From: CAVUWL01 sp963787415
GTDB lineage: Bacteria; Actinomycetota; Thermoleophilia; Solirubrobacterales; 70-9
Direction: 5' to 3'
NCBI GenBank assembly: GCA_963787415.1
Contig: CAWBCO010000003.1
Location: 310,001-374,000 of the forward strand
DNA: 64,000 nucleotides
This document shows positions 34,247 through 43,827 of the stretch, piece after piece. Position 1 is the first letter of the stretch. The number at the start of each line of letters is the position of its first letter. The notes beneath the pieces were generated by a model. The model was given only the letters and a program-made list of their open reading frames with translations, had not been told where the DNA came from and ran no database searches. Both the position numbers and the translations under genes were made by a program.

Positions 34247-35599
34247 ATGCCAGAGCAACCCAAAACCGCCGCAGAGGTGATCGAGACCGTCAAGCAAAGC
34301 GACGTGCGCTTCGTTCACCTCTGGTTCACCGATGTGCTCGGCCAGTTGAAGAGCTTCTCGATCAACGCCGCTGAGCTTGAGGACGCCTTTGACGGTGGAA
34401 TGGGTTTTGACGGCTCTTCGATCACCGGCTTTAACCCGATCGAGGAGTCCGACATGATCGCCATGCCCGATGCCTCGACCTTTGCCCTGGTGCCCTGGCG
34501 TCCAGAGGAGGAAAACGCCGTTGCGCGGATGTTTTGCGACATCCGGGTTCCCGGCGGGGGAGCCTATGAGGGGGATCCGCGTTGGATCCTGCGCCGGGCA
34601 CTGAAGCGGGTAGAGGAGCTCGGCTTTGACGGCTATAACGTCGGTCCTGAGCTCGAGTACTTCTACTTTCGCTCATCCAAACCACCCGGTGGGGTGCCCG
34701 AGGTGCTCGATGAGGGCGGCTACTTCGACCTGACGACGCTAGACGCTGGCTCTGACCTACGCCGCGAGACGGTCCTGGCGTTGGAAAAGATGGGGATCCA
34801 CGTCGAGTACACCCACCACGAGGTTGGCCCCTCCCAGCACGAGGTCGATATGCGCTACAAGAACGCGCTCGAGATGGCTGATGACTGCATGACGTATCGG
34901 ATTGTGGTCAAGGAGTACGCGATGAAATACGGCTGGCACGCAACCTTCATGCCAAAGCCGCTATTCGGAGAGAACGGCTCGGGCATGCACGTGCACCAGT
35001 CCTTGACCAAGGATGGGGCCAACGCCTTCTATGACGCCGATGATCCCTACTTCCTCTCGGCGACTGCGAAGTCCTTCATCGCCGGACAGCTCAAGCACGC
35101 TCGGGAGATATCCCCACTCTTTGCCCAGTGGGTCAACTCCTACAAGCGCCTGGTGCCGGGCTATGAGGCCCCGGTCTATCTGGCCTGGTCGCGCCGCAAT
35201 CGCTCCGCGCTGATCCGCGTGCCCCTCTATCACCCGGGGAGGGAGGGAGCCACCCGGGCTGAGCTGCGCTGTCCTGACCCTGCCTGCAATCCCTACCTCT
35301 GCTTTGCCGGGATGCTGCACGCGGGGCTTGAAGGGGTGGAGAAGGGCTATGAGCTGCCTGAGCCGATGGAGCAAAACCTCTACCACCTCTCCCAGGAGGA
35401 GCTCGCCCACCAGGGGATCGAGCAATTGCCCTCGACCCTGGGCGAGGCGATTGAGATTGCGGCGGAGTCCGAGCTTGTCCTCCGCACATTGGGCGAGCAC
35501 ACCTTTCGGCGCTTCGTCGAGATCAAGCGCCAGGAGTGGGATGACTACCGGGTGCAGGTCACCCCCTTTGAGGTCGAAAACCTCCTACCGATTCTCTGA
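34247..35599 (+). CDS. glnA: Glutamine synthetase type I
   Basis: Makes glutamine from glutamate, ammonia and ATP. 450 aa from ATG 34247 with a GAAGGAG site; the frame is open upstream, but that part is not GS-like. Motifs: MGFDGSSITGF, GPELEYFYF (metal Glu), HEVGPSQHEVDMRY, NGSGMHVHQSL (metal His), NSYKRLVPGYEAPVYLAWSRRNRSALIRVP and the RAELRCPDP Arg loop. Length and lack of the beta-subtype insertion suggest the GSI-alpha group. A Tyr in QNLYHLS occupies the usual adenylylation region, but the context is unlike the NLYDLP site. Its 3' end overlaps the convergent DUF255 gene by 15 bases. Confidence 0.96.
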   Translation: MPEQPKTAAEVIETVKQSDVRFVHLWFTDVLGQLKSFSINAAELEDAFDGGMGFDGSSITGFNPIEESDMIAMPDASTFALVPWRPEEENAVARMFCDIRVPGGGAYEGDPRWILRRALKRVEELGFDGYNVGPELEYFYFRSSKPPGGVPEVLDEGGYFDLTTLDAGSDLRRETVLALEKMGIHVEYTHHEVGPSQHEVDMRYKNALEMADDCMTYRIVVKEYAMKYGWHATFMPKPLFGENGSGMHVHQSLTKDGANAFYDADDPYFLSATAKSFIAGQLKHAREISPLFAQWVNSYKRLVPGYEAPVYLAWSRRNRSALIRVPLYHPGREGATRAELRCPDPACNPYLCFAGMLHAGLEGVEKGYELPEPMEQNLYHLSQEELAHQGIEQLPSTLGEAIEIAAESELVLRTLGEHTFRRFVEIKRQEWDDYRVQVTPFEVENLLPIL

Positions 35600-37567
35600 A
35601 GCCAGGAGCTCGCTGAGGCGGTTTGGGTCAGTTACAGGCGCTTTGCAGCTGAAGTTCTCACAGACATAGGCCGCGGTCCGCCCTGCGACCATCCCGCGGC
35701 CTGCGAGAAGCTCCGGGGACTCTGTTCCCGGTGTGCCGCCGGCGAGGACGAGATGGGGCCTGTAGGCCGAGCGCAGAAGCTTGGCAAAGGCGCCCAAGTC
35801 CGCGCCGATCAGGGCGACCTCGGTGGTGGGGGTGAGCTGAAAATCAAGTGCGCTGAGCAGGTGGGCGAAGGACCCAGGGTGCTGGGCGGCCGCCGGACCG
35901 TAGAGGCGAAGGACAGACTCCCCCTGCTCTTGATATCTGCGCTCGCCGGTGAGTGCAGCGAGTCGGAGCAGACCCATCGCCGCGGAGGAGTTGCCCGAGG
36001 GAATTGGATGGTCGGCAATCTCCTTGCGGCGCGCGATCAGCGCTTCGTGGTCAAGTGAGGTTGAGAAAAAACCGCCATGTTTGGGATCGCCGAAGCGGGT
36101 GATGGTGGTGTCGGCGAGGGCCCGGGCCTGCTCGAACCAGCGCGGCTCAAAGGTGGCCTCATATAGCCCCAGCAGGGCCTCGATCAGAAAGGCATGGTCC
36201 TCGAGGTAGGCATTGAGATGGGCTTTGCCATCGTTATAGGTGCGCAGTAGGCGTCCCTCTGCATCGCGCATCGGCCCAAGCAGGAACTCCGCACATTCAC
36301 GCGCCGCCTCGAGGTAGTCAACGCGCTGCAGCGCCGCCCCCGCCTCGGCCAGAGCGGAGATCATCAGAGCGTTCCAGGAGGCGAGCCGCTTGTCGTCGAG
36401 GTTCGGCCAGCTGCGTTTGGCACGGGCCAGATAGAGGGCTTCGCGCGCGGTGGCGAGATTGGCGGGCGCCCCCGCCTCCGCACCGCGCGCGCGGTGAAGG
36501 ACGTTTTGGCCCTCGAAGTTGCCTCGCTCGGTGACTCCGAAGAACTCGATCACCTCGGCTGCACCAGAGCCGAGGATCTCTTCGATCGAGCTCGGGGTCC
36601 AGAGGTAAAAGCGGCCCTCCTCTCCCTCTGAGTCGGCGTCTAGGGCCGAGAAAAAGCCGCCCTCTGGGCCACGCATCTCCCGCAGCGCCCAATCAAGCGT
36701 CTCTTCGCAGATGCGGCGGTAGCGTTCGTGCCCGAGCATTTGCCAACCGTGCAGGTAGGCGCGGGCGAGCAGGGCATTGTCATAGAGCATCTTCTCGAAG
36801 TGGGGAATGAGCCAGTCCGGGTCGACCGCGTAGCGGGCGAAGCCGCCGCCGATTTGGTCATAGATTCCGCCCGCCAGCATCGCGTCAAGGGTGCGCTGGA
36901 CGATCTCGGTCTCAGCGCGGGCGAGCAGCAGCTCCAGGGCGGAGGCTGGGGGGAACTTGGGCGCTTGGCCGAAGCCCCCGCGCTCGGGATCGGCGCCTGC
37001 CACAAGCGCTCCAACTGCCTGCTCGAGTAGGCGCTGGTCTGGCGCCCTCTCCGCGGGGATCAGCTCTGCGACCGCGCCCAGCCGGGCGCGGGTCTGCGGA
37101 CCGCGCCCGCGCAGCTCCTCTCGCTTATTTGAGAAGGCATCGATCACCGCCTCCATCACCATCTGAAAGCTGGGCATCCCCCGGCCCTCCTCTGGGGGAA
37201 AGTAGGTGCCGCCGTAAAAGGGCACCGCTTCGGGGTCCAGGAAAACGGTCATCGGCCAGCCCCCCTGACCGCTGATTGCCTGCACCGCCTCCATGTAGAG
37301 GGCGTCGACGTCGGGTCGCTCCTCACGGTCGACCTTGATGTTGACGAAGTGCTCGTTCATGTAGGCGGCGGTTGCGGGGTCCTCGAAGGACTCGCGCTCC
37401 ATCACGTGACACCAGTGGCAGGCGGAGTAGCCAACGCTGAGTAGGATCGGGCGATCCTCGGTTTGCGCCCGGGCCAGGGCCGCTGGACCCCACGGATACC
37501 ACTCGACGGGGTTATCGCTGTGCTGAAGCAGGTAGGGACTGCTCTCGCTGGCGAGGCGGTTGGGCAT
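35585..37567 (-). CDS. DUF255 thioredoxin-domain protein (YyaL/SPATA20 family)
   Basis: 660-aa cytoplasmic protein. The N-terminal thioredoxin-like domain (NRLASESSPYLLQHSDNPVEWYPWG ... LLSVGYSACHWCHVMERESFEDPATA) has the CHWC redox pair near residues 49-52. An (alpha/alpha)6-barrel domain follows (YDQIGGGFARYAVDPDWLIPHFEKMLYDNALLARAYL ... GFFSALDADSEGEEG). This architecture and length are standard for the family, whose biochemical function is still not settled. Convergent with glnA. Confidence 0.93.
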   Translation of the reverse strand: MPNRLASESSPYLLQHSDNPVEWYPWGPAALARAQTEDRPILLSVGYSACHWCHVMERESFEDPATAAYMNEHFVNIKVDREERPDVDALYMEAVQAISGQGGWPMTVFLDPEAVPFYGGTYFPPEEGRGMPSFQMVMEAVIDAFSNKREELRGRGPQTRARLGAVAELIPAERAPDQRLLEQAVGALVAGADPERGGFGQAPKFPPASALELLLARAETEIVQRTLDAMLAGGIYDQIGGGFARYAVDPDWLIPHFEKMLYDNALLARAYLHGWQMLGHERYRRICEETLDWALREMRGPEGGFFSALDADSEGEEGRFYLWTPSSIEEILGSGAAEVIEFFGVTERGNFEGQNVLHRARGAEAGAPANLATAREALYLARAKRSWPNLDDKRLASWNALMISALAEAGAALQRVDYLEAARECAEFLLGPMRDAEGRLLRTYNDGKAHLNAYLEDHAFLIEALLGLYEATFEPRWFEQARALADTTITRFGDPKHGGFFSTSLDHEALIARRKEIADHPIPSGNSSAAMGLLRLAALTGERRYQEQGESVLRLYGPAAAQHPGSFAHLLSALDFQLTPTTEVALIGADLGAFAKLLRSAYRPHLVLAGGTPGTESPELLAGRGMVAGRTAAYVCENFSCKAPVTDPNRLSELLASENR

Positions 37568-37696
37568 GACTCGAGGCTACTCACCCCGCCCGGCGCGCCC
37601 AGTAGTGGCCACCGCCGCTAGCCGAAATTTGGGTGGGCCAGCCTTGCTGGGGGTATCGGATCCGTGCCCGAGCGCCGAAAGCTCTACCTTCCTTGA

Positions 37697-39112
37697 ATGG
37701 CACTCGGTCGACTCGACAACCAAAGCGCTTCGACGGTTGAGGGAGTCCTAGACAAACTTGATCCCGAGGACCGGGATGTGATCTTGGGGGCGCTGGCGCA
37801 GGCAGAGAAAACCGAGGCGAAGCTGCGCTACCTCGCCGATCACGATTCGCTCACCGGTCTGCTTGACCGCCGCCGCTTTCGAAGCGAGCTTGACCAGTTC
37901 GTCTCCTTCAGCGCCCGCTACGGCGGGCAGGGCGCGGTGATGATCATCGACATCGATGGCCTCAAGGCGATCAACGACGCCCACGGCCACCACGCCGGCG
38001 ACCGTCTGCTCCGCCGAGTCGCTGCGATCATGCGTGAGCGGGTCCGCGGCACAGACATCGTCGCCCGCCTCTCCGGGGATGAGTTCGCCGTGCTGATGCC
38101 CCAGAGCGACACCGCCGGCGCGCTGCAGCTCGGCGAGGACCTGCGGGCCCAGATCGCTGATGGAGCCGGCTCAAATGGGGAGTTCCCGAGCACGACGATC
38201 AGCCTCGGGATCACGATGTTCGGTGGCAATCATGAGATCAACTCTGAGGCGGTGCTGATCGCAGCCGATCAGGCGATGTATCAGGCCAAGGAGGACGGCC
38301 GCAACCAGATCGCTCTCTTTCAGGACCCGGGTGAGCCGAAGCGGCGCGCTGTCGGCACCCGCACCACAACCACCGCACGGATTCGCGACGCCCTCACCAA
38401 CGATCGCCTCAGCCTTCACACCCAACCGATTCGAAGCCTCGCCTCCGGCGGGATCGAGCGCTATGAGCTGCTGTTGCGGATGACCGGTGACAACGGCGAG
38501 CTCTTACCTGCGGCCTCATTCATCGAGGTAGCTGAGCGCTCGGGGATGGTCCAGGAGCTCGACCGCTGGGTCGTCGCCCACGCGCTCGAGCTGCTCGCCG
38601 AGCGCGAGAAGGCAGGCCAGCCGGTGAGCCTGCACGTCAACCTCTCCGGTGCTTCGATCACCGACCTCTCGGTGCTCGAGTTCATCGAGCGCCGCCTCGA
38701 TGAGGGCGACGCCGATCCCAAACGCTGCACCTTTGAGATCACCGAGACGGCGAGGGTCCATGACTACAACGCCGCCGCCACCTTCGCCGATCGACTGACC
38801 GAGTTCGGTTGCCAGGTCGCGATCGATGACTACGGTGCCGGCTTCGGCCCCTTCCATTACCTGAAAGCGATCCCCTTCGACCTGATCAAGATCGATGGCG
38901 CCTTCATTCGCGATATGCCCAACAGCGACGCCGACCAGCTCACCGTTCAGGCAATCGTGCAGATTGCTCGCGGGCTCGGCAAGACGACGATCGCCGAGTA
39001 CGTCCAAGACGACGCGACCACCGAGCTGCTGCGCGATTACGGGGTGGATATGGCCCAGGGCTATCACCTCGGCCGCCCCGTCGATGCCCATCAGGCGCTC
39101 GCAGCAGCCTAG
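37697..39112 (+). CDS. GGDEF-EAL cyclic-di-GMP protein
   Basis: 471-aa soluble signalling protein with no sensor domain beyond a 45-residue helical lead. The GGDEF domain (HDSLTGLLDRRRF ... RLSGDEFAVLM) has SGDEF in the active loop and a RGTD I-site five residues before it, so a feedback-inhibited cyclase is possible. The EAL domain starts YELLLRM (ELL for EAL). It keeps the Asn of VNLSG, Glu of FEITET, DDYGAGF, KIDGAF, a late Glu (IAEYVQD) and QGYHLG. Phosphodiesterase activity is plausible but the leading motif is changed. No operon partner. Confidence 0.92.
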   Translation: MALGRLDNQSASTVEGVLDKLDPEDRDVILGALAQAEKTEAKLRYLADHDSLTGLLDRRRFRSELDQFVSFSARYGGQGAVMIIDIDGLKAINDAHGHHAGDRLLRRVAAIMRERVRGTDIVARLSGDEFAVLMPQSDTAGALQLGEDLRAQIADGAGSNGEFPSTTISLGITMFGGNHEINSEAVLIAADQAMYQAKEDGRNQIALFQDPGEPKRRAVGTRTTTTARIRDALTNDRLSLHTQPIRSLASGGIERYELLLRMTGDNGELLPAASFIEVAERSGMVQELDRWVVAHALELLAEREKAGQPVSLHVNLSGASITDLSVLEFIERRLDEGDADPKRCTFEITETARVHDYNAAATFADRLTEFGCQVAIDDYGAGFGPFHYLKAIPFDLIKIDGAFIRDMPNSDADQLTVQAIVQIARGLGKTTIAEYVQDDATTELLRDYGVDMAQGYHLGRPVDAHQALAAA

Positions 39113-39121
39113 CCGCGGCTC

Positions 39122-40486
39122 CTAGCCCTTGGTGAGGTCGCTGGCGAAGGCCTCAAAAGCGTCGAGGTAGCGCTGCAGGTCCTCCTCGCTGTGGGCGATC
39201 GAGAGGGTCCACTCCTCCTCGGTCCCCGGGGTCATGAAGACGCCGTGGTTCATGTGATAGAGCCAGGCCAGGCCGGAGAGCTGATCATCGACGTCGTTGA
39301 GGTAATCGCGGTACTCAAACATCCGCTTGGGCGAGAAGATCACGCACCCCTTCGCTCCGAGGCCCTCGGTGTAGGCGGGTAGCCCGTAGCTGTCGATGAT
39401 CGCCTGGCAGCCCTCAAGCAGACGGGCGTTGGTCGTCTCGAAGTGCTCATAGACCCGATCGGTGAGTACCTCGGTGAGGGTCGCCTCGGCGGCCGCCATC
39501 ACCAGTGGGTTGCCGTTGAAGGTTCCGTACTGCTTGACCGTGCCCTCGGCGACCAAAGCGGCCAGCTCCTCGCTCATCCCGATCGCCGCACCCGGGTAGC
39601 CGCCGCAGCTTGCCTTGGCCAGAGTGATCACGTCGGGGGTGACTCCGAAGCGGGCCGTCGCGCCACCGGCGGAGATCGTGCAGCCGGTCTTCACCTCATC
39701 GAAGATCAGCTTGACGCCGTGGCGCTCGGTCAGCTCACGGACCCGCTGCAGGTATCCCTCCCGCGGCGGGATGATGTTGATGTTCATCATTGCCGGCTCC
39801 ATGATCAGCCCGGCAACCTGCTCACCGATCTTCTCCAGCACGCTTTGCAGTGCCTCGGCGTCGTTGTAGGGAACGGCGCGGGTGAGCGTACTCATCGCCT
39901 CCGGGACGCCGGCTCCGTAGGGGACGCTGACTGGGTCATCGCGTGCGCCCAGCGCCTCAAGCGGCGGATAGACCGAGACCATAACGCTGTCGTGGTGACC
40001 GTGATAGGAGCCCTCGATCTTCAGGATCGTGTCGCGGCCGGTGGCCCCGCGGGCGAGGTGAACCGCGTCCATTGTCGCCTCGGTGCCGGAATTGTTGAAG
40101 CGCCATTGATGAAGGCCGAAGCGGCGGCTCAGCTCGGTGGCGACCGCGATCGAGCCGTCGGTCGGGGCGGCGAAGTGGGTGCCTTCATCGATGCGCGCCT
40201 TGACCGCGGCGCCGACGGTCGGGTTGGCGTGGCCTATGCACATCACGCCGAAGCCGTTGTGGAAGTCGACGTATTCGTTGTCGTCGACGTCCCAAACGCG
40301 GCTGCCCTTGCCCCGCTGCAGATACACCGGCCACGGATCGGCGGACTGAAAGGAGGAGGGAACGCCGTTGGGCATCACCTTGACCGCGCGCTGATAGGTC
40401 TTTGCCGAGTTCGCGGTGGCGTTGCGAAAGCGCTCCTGCTGGGCCTCGGTCAGGGCAGCGATTCGCCTGCGATCAATCTCAGCCAT
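39122..40486 (-). CDS. Class-III aminotransferase, glutamate-1-semialdehyde aminomutase-like
   Basis: 454-aa PLP enzyme with HemL-like landmarks: PNGVPSSFQSADPWPVYLQRGKGSRVWDVDDNEYVDF, NNSGTEATMDAVHLAR, KIEGSYHGHHDSV, LIFDEVKTGCTISAGGATARFGVTPDVITLAKASCGGYPGAAIG (PLP Lys in LAKA) and YGTFNGNPLVMAAA. True HemL proteins usually have 'LGK.IGGG.P'; here it is LAKASCGGYP. No heme-pathway gene is adjacent, so it may be a dedicated aminotransferase rather than HemL. Confidence 0.88.
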   Translation of the reverse strand: MAEIDRRRIAALTEAQQERFRNATANSAKTYQRAVKVMPNGVPSSFQSADPWPVYLQRGKGSRVWDVDDNEYVDFHNGFGVMCIGHANPTVGAAVKARIDEGTHFAAPTDGSIAVATELSRRFGLHQWRFNNSGTEATMDAVHLARGATGRDTILKIEGSYHGHHDSVMVSVYPPLEALGARDDPVSVPYGAGVPEAMSTLTRAVPYNDAEALQSVLEKIGEQVAGLIMEPAMMNINIIPPREGYLQRVRELTERHGVKLIFDEVKTGCTISAGGATARFGVTPDVITLAKASCGGYPGAAIGMSEELAALVAEGTVKQYGTFNGNPLVMAAAEATLTEVLTDRVYEHFETTNARLLEGCQAIIDSYGLPAYTEGLGAKGCVIFSPKRMFEYRDYLNDVDDQLSGLAWLYHMNHGVFMTPGTEEEWTLSIAHSEEDLQRYLDAFEAFASDLTKG

Positions 40487-40768
40487 GATCGAAGCCTAAT
40501 CCCTGACCCCTGGTGCTCGAGTGCGGCGCTTGCCCAAGATCGCAACTTGCGGCGCCCCAAAGGGGCCGCGGGCGGGGTCTTGATGGTGAGCGTTGCGTCT
40601 CAGTTGTCCCGGTGGGCCGCGGGCTTCTTAGCGAGAGGCAGTGGGGATGCCTCCCGGCTGCGCGCCCTAAATAAAGCCCGGTTGAGGTTGCGGATTGCCG
40701 CTTAAAGCCCTGCTCTCGCCCGGGCCCGAGCGCCAACAGGGGGGCTTCCTTGAGGAAGTAGGGCCGGG

Positions 40769-42237
40769 TCAGGTTGGGTCCTCGCTCCGGTCGCTGGGGT
40801 CGCTCTTTCGCAACTCAGCTCGTTTGATCTTGCCGCTTGCCGTCTTCGGTAGCTCCGCGGCAAACTCGACAATGCGGGGGAACTTGTAGGGGGCAGCGAT
40901 TGACTTGCAATGCTGCTGGAGCTCCCTCGCCAGCGCTTCGCTCGGCTCGCGGTTTCGTGGGACGACGATCGCGCGTACCACCGCGCCGCGCTCGGGATCT
41001 GGCGCCGCGACGGCTGCAGCCTCGGCCACGGCGGGGTGGGCGAGGAGTGCGGACTCGACCTCAAAGGGCCCGATTCGGTATCCGGAGGAGAGGATGATGT
41101 CGTCGTCGCGGCCCTCAAAGAAGAGGTAGCCGTCCTCATCGGCGTGAACTAGATCGCCGGTCGGCCACCACTCGCCCTCAAAGCGCTTGCCATCGAGATA
41201 GCAAGAGAAGAAGGTGGGAGTTGAGGCGGCCCGCAGTTGCAGTTCGCCACCAACGATCCGAGTCTCGATACCGGGGAGCGCTCTGCCCATCGAACCCTGG
41301 CGAATTGGTTCCCCGCTGAGATTGCCGCTAACGTGGCCTGTCTCGGTCTGCCCGTAGCCGTCGGCTGGCTCCAGCCCCGTGGCGGCCCGGAAGGACGCGA
41401 TCGTCTCGGGGTCAAGTGGCTCTCCGGCTGAAACCATCCGACGCAGGGTGGGGATCGGGCGCAGCGTCGCTCGCTTGGCCAGCATCCGGTACTCGGTCGG
41501 TGCCTGACAGAGGACGTTTACCCCAAGTGCCTCGGCGAGGTCGAGCCGCTCGCTCGGCTCAAAGCGGCCGTCATGGATGACCGCGGCGGCGCCGGTCAGC
41601 CACGGGGCGAGAAAGCGTTTCGCGCCGACTTCGACCATCCCGTCGCCGTCGTGCACCAGACCAGCTCGCTCTCGCGCGAGCCGAGCCAGTGCTCTGCCTG
41701 CGCGCGCTGGCCGAGCAGGTAGCGGTAGGCGTGAACGACGCCGCGCGGCTCACCGCTGGTGCCTGAGGTGAAGACGATCAGCGCCGGGTCCTCGGGGTCC
41801 ATCTCGGCGATGTTCGCCGGGGTCTCCTGGTCGCGATCCTCGTCGAGGACGGCGGCGACCTCGCTCATCGTCATCGCCGCCACGCCAGCCGGCAGCTCCG
41901 CGAGCGGGCCTTCCTCGCCGACGCATAGCTTCGGCGCCGCGCCTTGTACTCTCAGTTGGAGGTCGTGGCGGCGCAGCTGCACGTTGCAGGGCAGGGCGAT
42001 TGCGCCCATCCTCCAGCAGGCGAGCATGCTCAGCACCCACTCGACCCGGTTGCCGATCAGGGTCATCACCACGTCGCCGCGGCGGACTCCCCGTGCGGCA
42101 AAGGCGCCGGAGAGCCCGGCGGAGCGAGCGATCAGCTCGCCGAAGTACCAGTCGCGGCGGTGATTCTCGGCGTCGATTGCGACGATCCCCAGCCGCGAGG
42201 CCGGGGTGGGCTCCATGACGTCCTCGATGAAGTTCAT
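40769..42237 (-). pseudogene. AMP-binding acyl-CoA synthetase, one frameshift
   Basis: Acyl-CoA/acetyl-CoA-synthetase-like adenylating enzyme. The N-terminal part (42237 to about 41617) has IVFTSGTSGEPRGVVHAYRY, the P-loop-like A3 motif, and WCTTATGWSKSARNAF. The rest, in another frame, has LAPWLTGAAAVIHDGRF, GYGQTETGHVSGN, TGDLVHADEDGYLFFEGRDDDIILSSGYRIGPFEVE and PKTASGKIKRAELRK (catalytic Lys). Adding one C at the TTTCTCGCC stretch near 41617 restores one 489-aa protein. The context of alkB and the beta-oxidation set suggests a fatty-acid substrate. Confidence 0.87.
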
Positions 42238-42309
42238 GCGGGCATCGACTTATAGGGCAAGGGAGGCCGCGACGGTTCGCCGCGCGGGGTTCTCCACTCT
42301 ACATACTTA

Positions 42310-42395
42310 TTAGTATAATACCCATGTGTATAAGGGACCTGGGGCGCTTGACCTTCTCTGTCTATACCGCTTAGTATTATACCCAAAGGTATGAA
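42310..42395. repeat. AT-rich direct repeats ahead of the AAA ATPase gene
   Basis: Two related 24-base units begin at 42310 and 42371 and share TTAGTATwATACCCA followed by GTATrA, 61 bases apart. The first contains TATAAT (42314-42319); in the second TATTAT (42375-42380) lies 10 bases before the ATG. ATACT-tatt-AGTAT around the first unit is an inverted repeat. They look like paired operator/promoter copies, and the gene may be read from a nearly leaderless mRNA. AT content is sharply above the surroundings. Confidence 0.55.
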
Positions 42396-43557
42396 CCCTC
42401 TTTCCCAAACCAATCCCTTCCGTTTCGGCGCCCTGGCGCTCGATGAGTCCTTTGCCGACCGCGAGCGCGAGCGAGCCGAGCTTGTCCGCGATATCTGCAA
42501 CGGACAGGATGTGGTGATCTTCGCCCCGCGTCGCTGCGGCAAGTCCTCGCTGGTGTGGAGCGCGACTCAAGCGCTGGCCAAGGATCGGGTCCTGATCGCA
42601 CAGGTCGATCTGATGAGCACTCCGACCAAGGAGCGCCTTGCAGCCGCCCTGGCGGGTTCGATCTATGAGCAGATCGCCTCCACCCTGGAGCGGATCCGCG
42701 AGAAGGCGCTGCTGCCGTTTCGCGGCCTGCAGATACAGCCGACGGTGACCGTCAACGCCGAGGACGGCTCTTTCAACTTCAGCTTTGGCGTTGGGCAGAG
42801 GGCCTCGGAGATCGATGCGACCTTGGAAAAGCTGCTCCAGCTTCCGGCAGAGCTCGGTGGCGCGAGGAAGAGGCGCACAGCGCTGGTCATGGATGAGTTT
42901 CAAGAGATCGTCGAGATCGACCCGAGCCTCCCAAAGCTGCTGCGCTCCGTCTTTCAGCAACAGCCCGAGGTTGCCCATGTTTATCTCGGCAGCAAGCGCC
43001 ACATCATGGAGCGAATCTTCAACGACGCCAACCAGCCGTTCTGGCGCAGCGCCAAGTCGGTCGAGCTGGGGCCGATAGACCCCAAGCCGTTCACGGCCTT
43101 CATCGCCGAGCGCTTTCGCGCCACCGGCAGGACGGTTGCCGCCGCAGCTGTCGCTGAGCTGCTCGCCCGCACCGGCGGGCATCCCTACGCGACCCAGGAG
43201 CTCTGCTACTTCCTCTGGGAGCAAACGCCGGCGGGCGAGGAGGCCTCGCGCCAGCGCCTTGGTGAGGGGTTAGCGGCGGTCTTGCGCTCTGAGCACGCCC
43301 ACTTCAGCCTGCTCTGGGAAGGTGCCTCGACCGTCCAGAAGCTGGTCCTCGAGGCACTTGCTCGCGAGCCGGGGCGTCCCTTCACCGCCTCCTATAGAGC
43401 TCGCCACAGTTTGCCTCCCCCGACCAACGTGCAAAAGGCGCTAAAGGCACTCCAAGAGCGCGAGATCGTCCTCGGCGAGGGTGGCGCCTATCGGATCACC
43501 GAGCCTTTCTTGGCGGAGTGGGTGGATACCAACGTCGCCGCGGCGGCAGAGGCCTGA
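42391..43557 (+). CDS. AAA ATPase of the archaeal-ATPase family (COG1672-like)
   Basis: 388-aa STAND/AAA-type ATPase. It starts NPFRFGALALDESFADRERERAEL and has Walker A APRRCGKSSLVW near residue 46 and Walker B TALVMDEFQEIVEID near residue 165. An arginine-finger-like GSKRHIMERIFND follows, then a winged-helix-like C-terminus (TVQKLVLEALAREPGRPFTASYRARHSLPPPTNVQKALKALQEREIVLGEGGAYRITEPFLAEWV). The family is abundant in archaea and Thermotogae and patchy in bacteria, which suggests horizontal spread. Targets are not known. The winged helix could bind the repeats upstream. Confidence 0.88.
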   Translation: MNPLSQTNPFRFGALALDESFADRERERAELVRDICNGQDVVIFAPRRCGKSSLVWSATQALAKDRVLIAQVDLMSTPTKERLAAALAGSIYEQIASTLERIREKALLPFRGLQIQPTVTVNAEDGSFNFSFGVGQRASEIDATLEKLLQLPAELGGARKRRTALVMDEFQEIVEIDPSLPKLLRSVFQQQPEVAHVYLGSKRHIMERIFNDANQPFWRSAKSVELGPIDPKPFTAFIAERFRATGRTVAAAAVAELLARTGGHPYATQELCYFLWEQTPAGEEASRQRLGEGLAAVLRSEHAHFSLLWEGASTVQKLVLEALAREPGRPFTASYRARHSLPPPTNVQKALKALQEREIVLGEGGAYRITEPFLAEWVDTNVAAAAEA

Positions 43558-43827
43558 ACGCAGGAGCCGCTTTTCACCCAATTCCTCAAGGCCTCGATCG
43601 GGAATGGCCGTGATCCGGCGATCGCCTTGGTCCCAACCGCAGCACGCCTTTGCAACCCGAGAACGAAGATCGGATGTCGGCTCAAGCCCGAGTTTTTGCT
43701 GGCGCGGCTTACCCCGCTTGCTTCAACGCCCCGTCGCGCAGGAAGGGAAAGCGAGCAAAGCGCTTGAGCGGGCAGCGATCAAGTTGATCGTGCTTGATCT
43801 CGGCCGCGGGCGGGTAATCTCGAATCG

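Noticed and set aside
40549..40569. GC-rich hairpin considered as a terminator of the acyl-CoA synthetase gene
   Set aside because: The stem has a two-base bulge, no T-tract and lies 200 bases past the stop; too weak to annotate.
39443..40705. A 420-codon open frame on the plus strand
   Set aside because: It lies antisense to the class-III aminotransferase, has no recognisable domain and has the skewed composition expected of an antisense frame in GC-rich DNA.
42310..43224. A 304-codon minus-strand frame
   Set aside because: Antisense to the AAA ATPase whose Walker motifs are intact; also crosses the AT-rich control repeats.
43709..43827. Minus-strand frame ending FARFPFLRDGALKQAG
   Set aside because: No start with a ribosome site and most of its length is antisense to the signal peptide of the cysteine-rich protein; may be chance.
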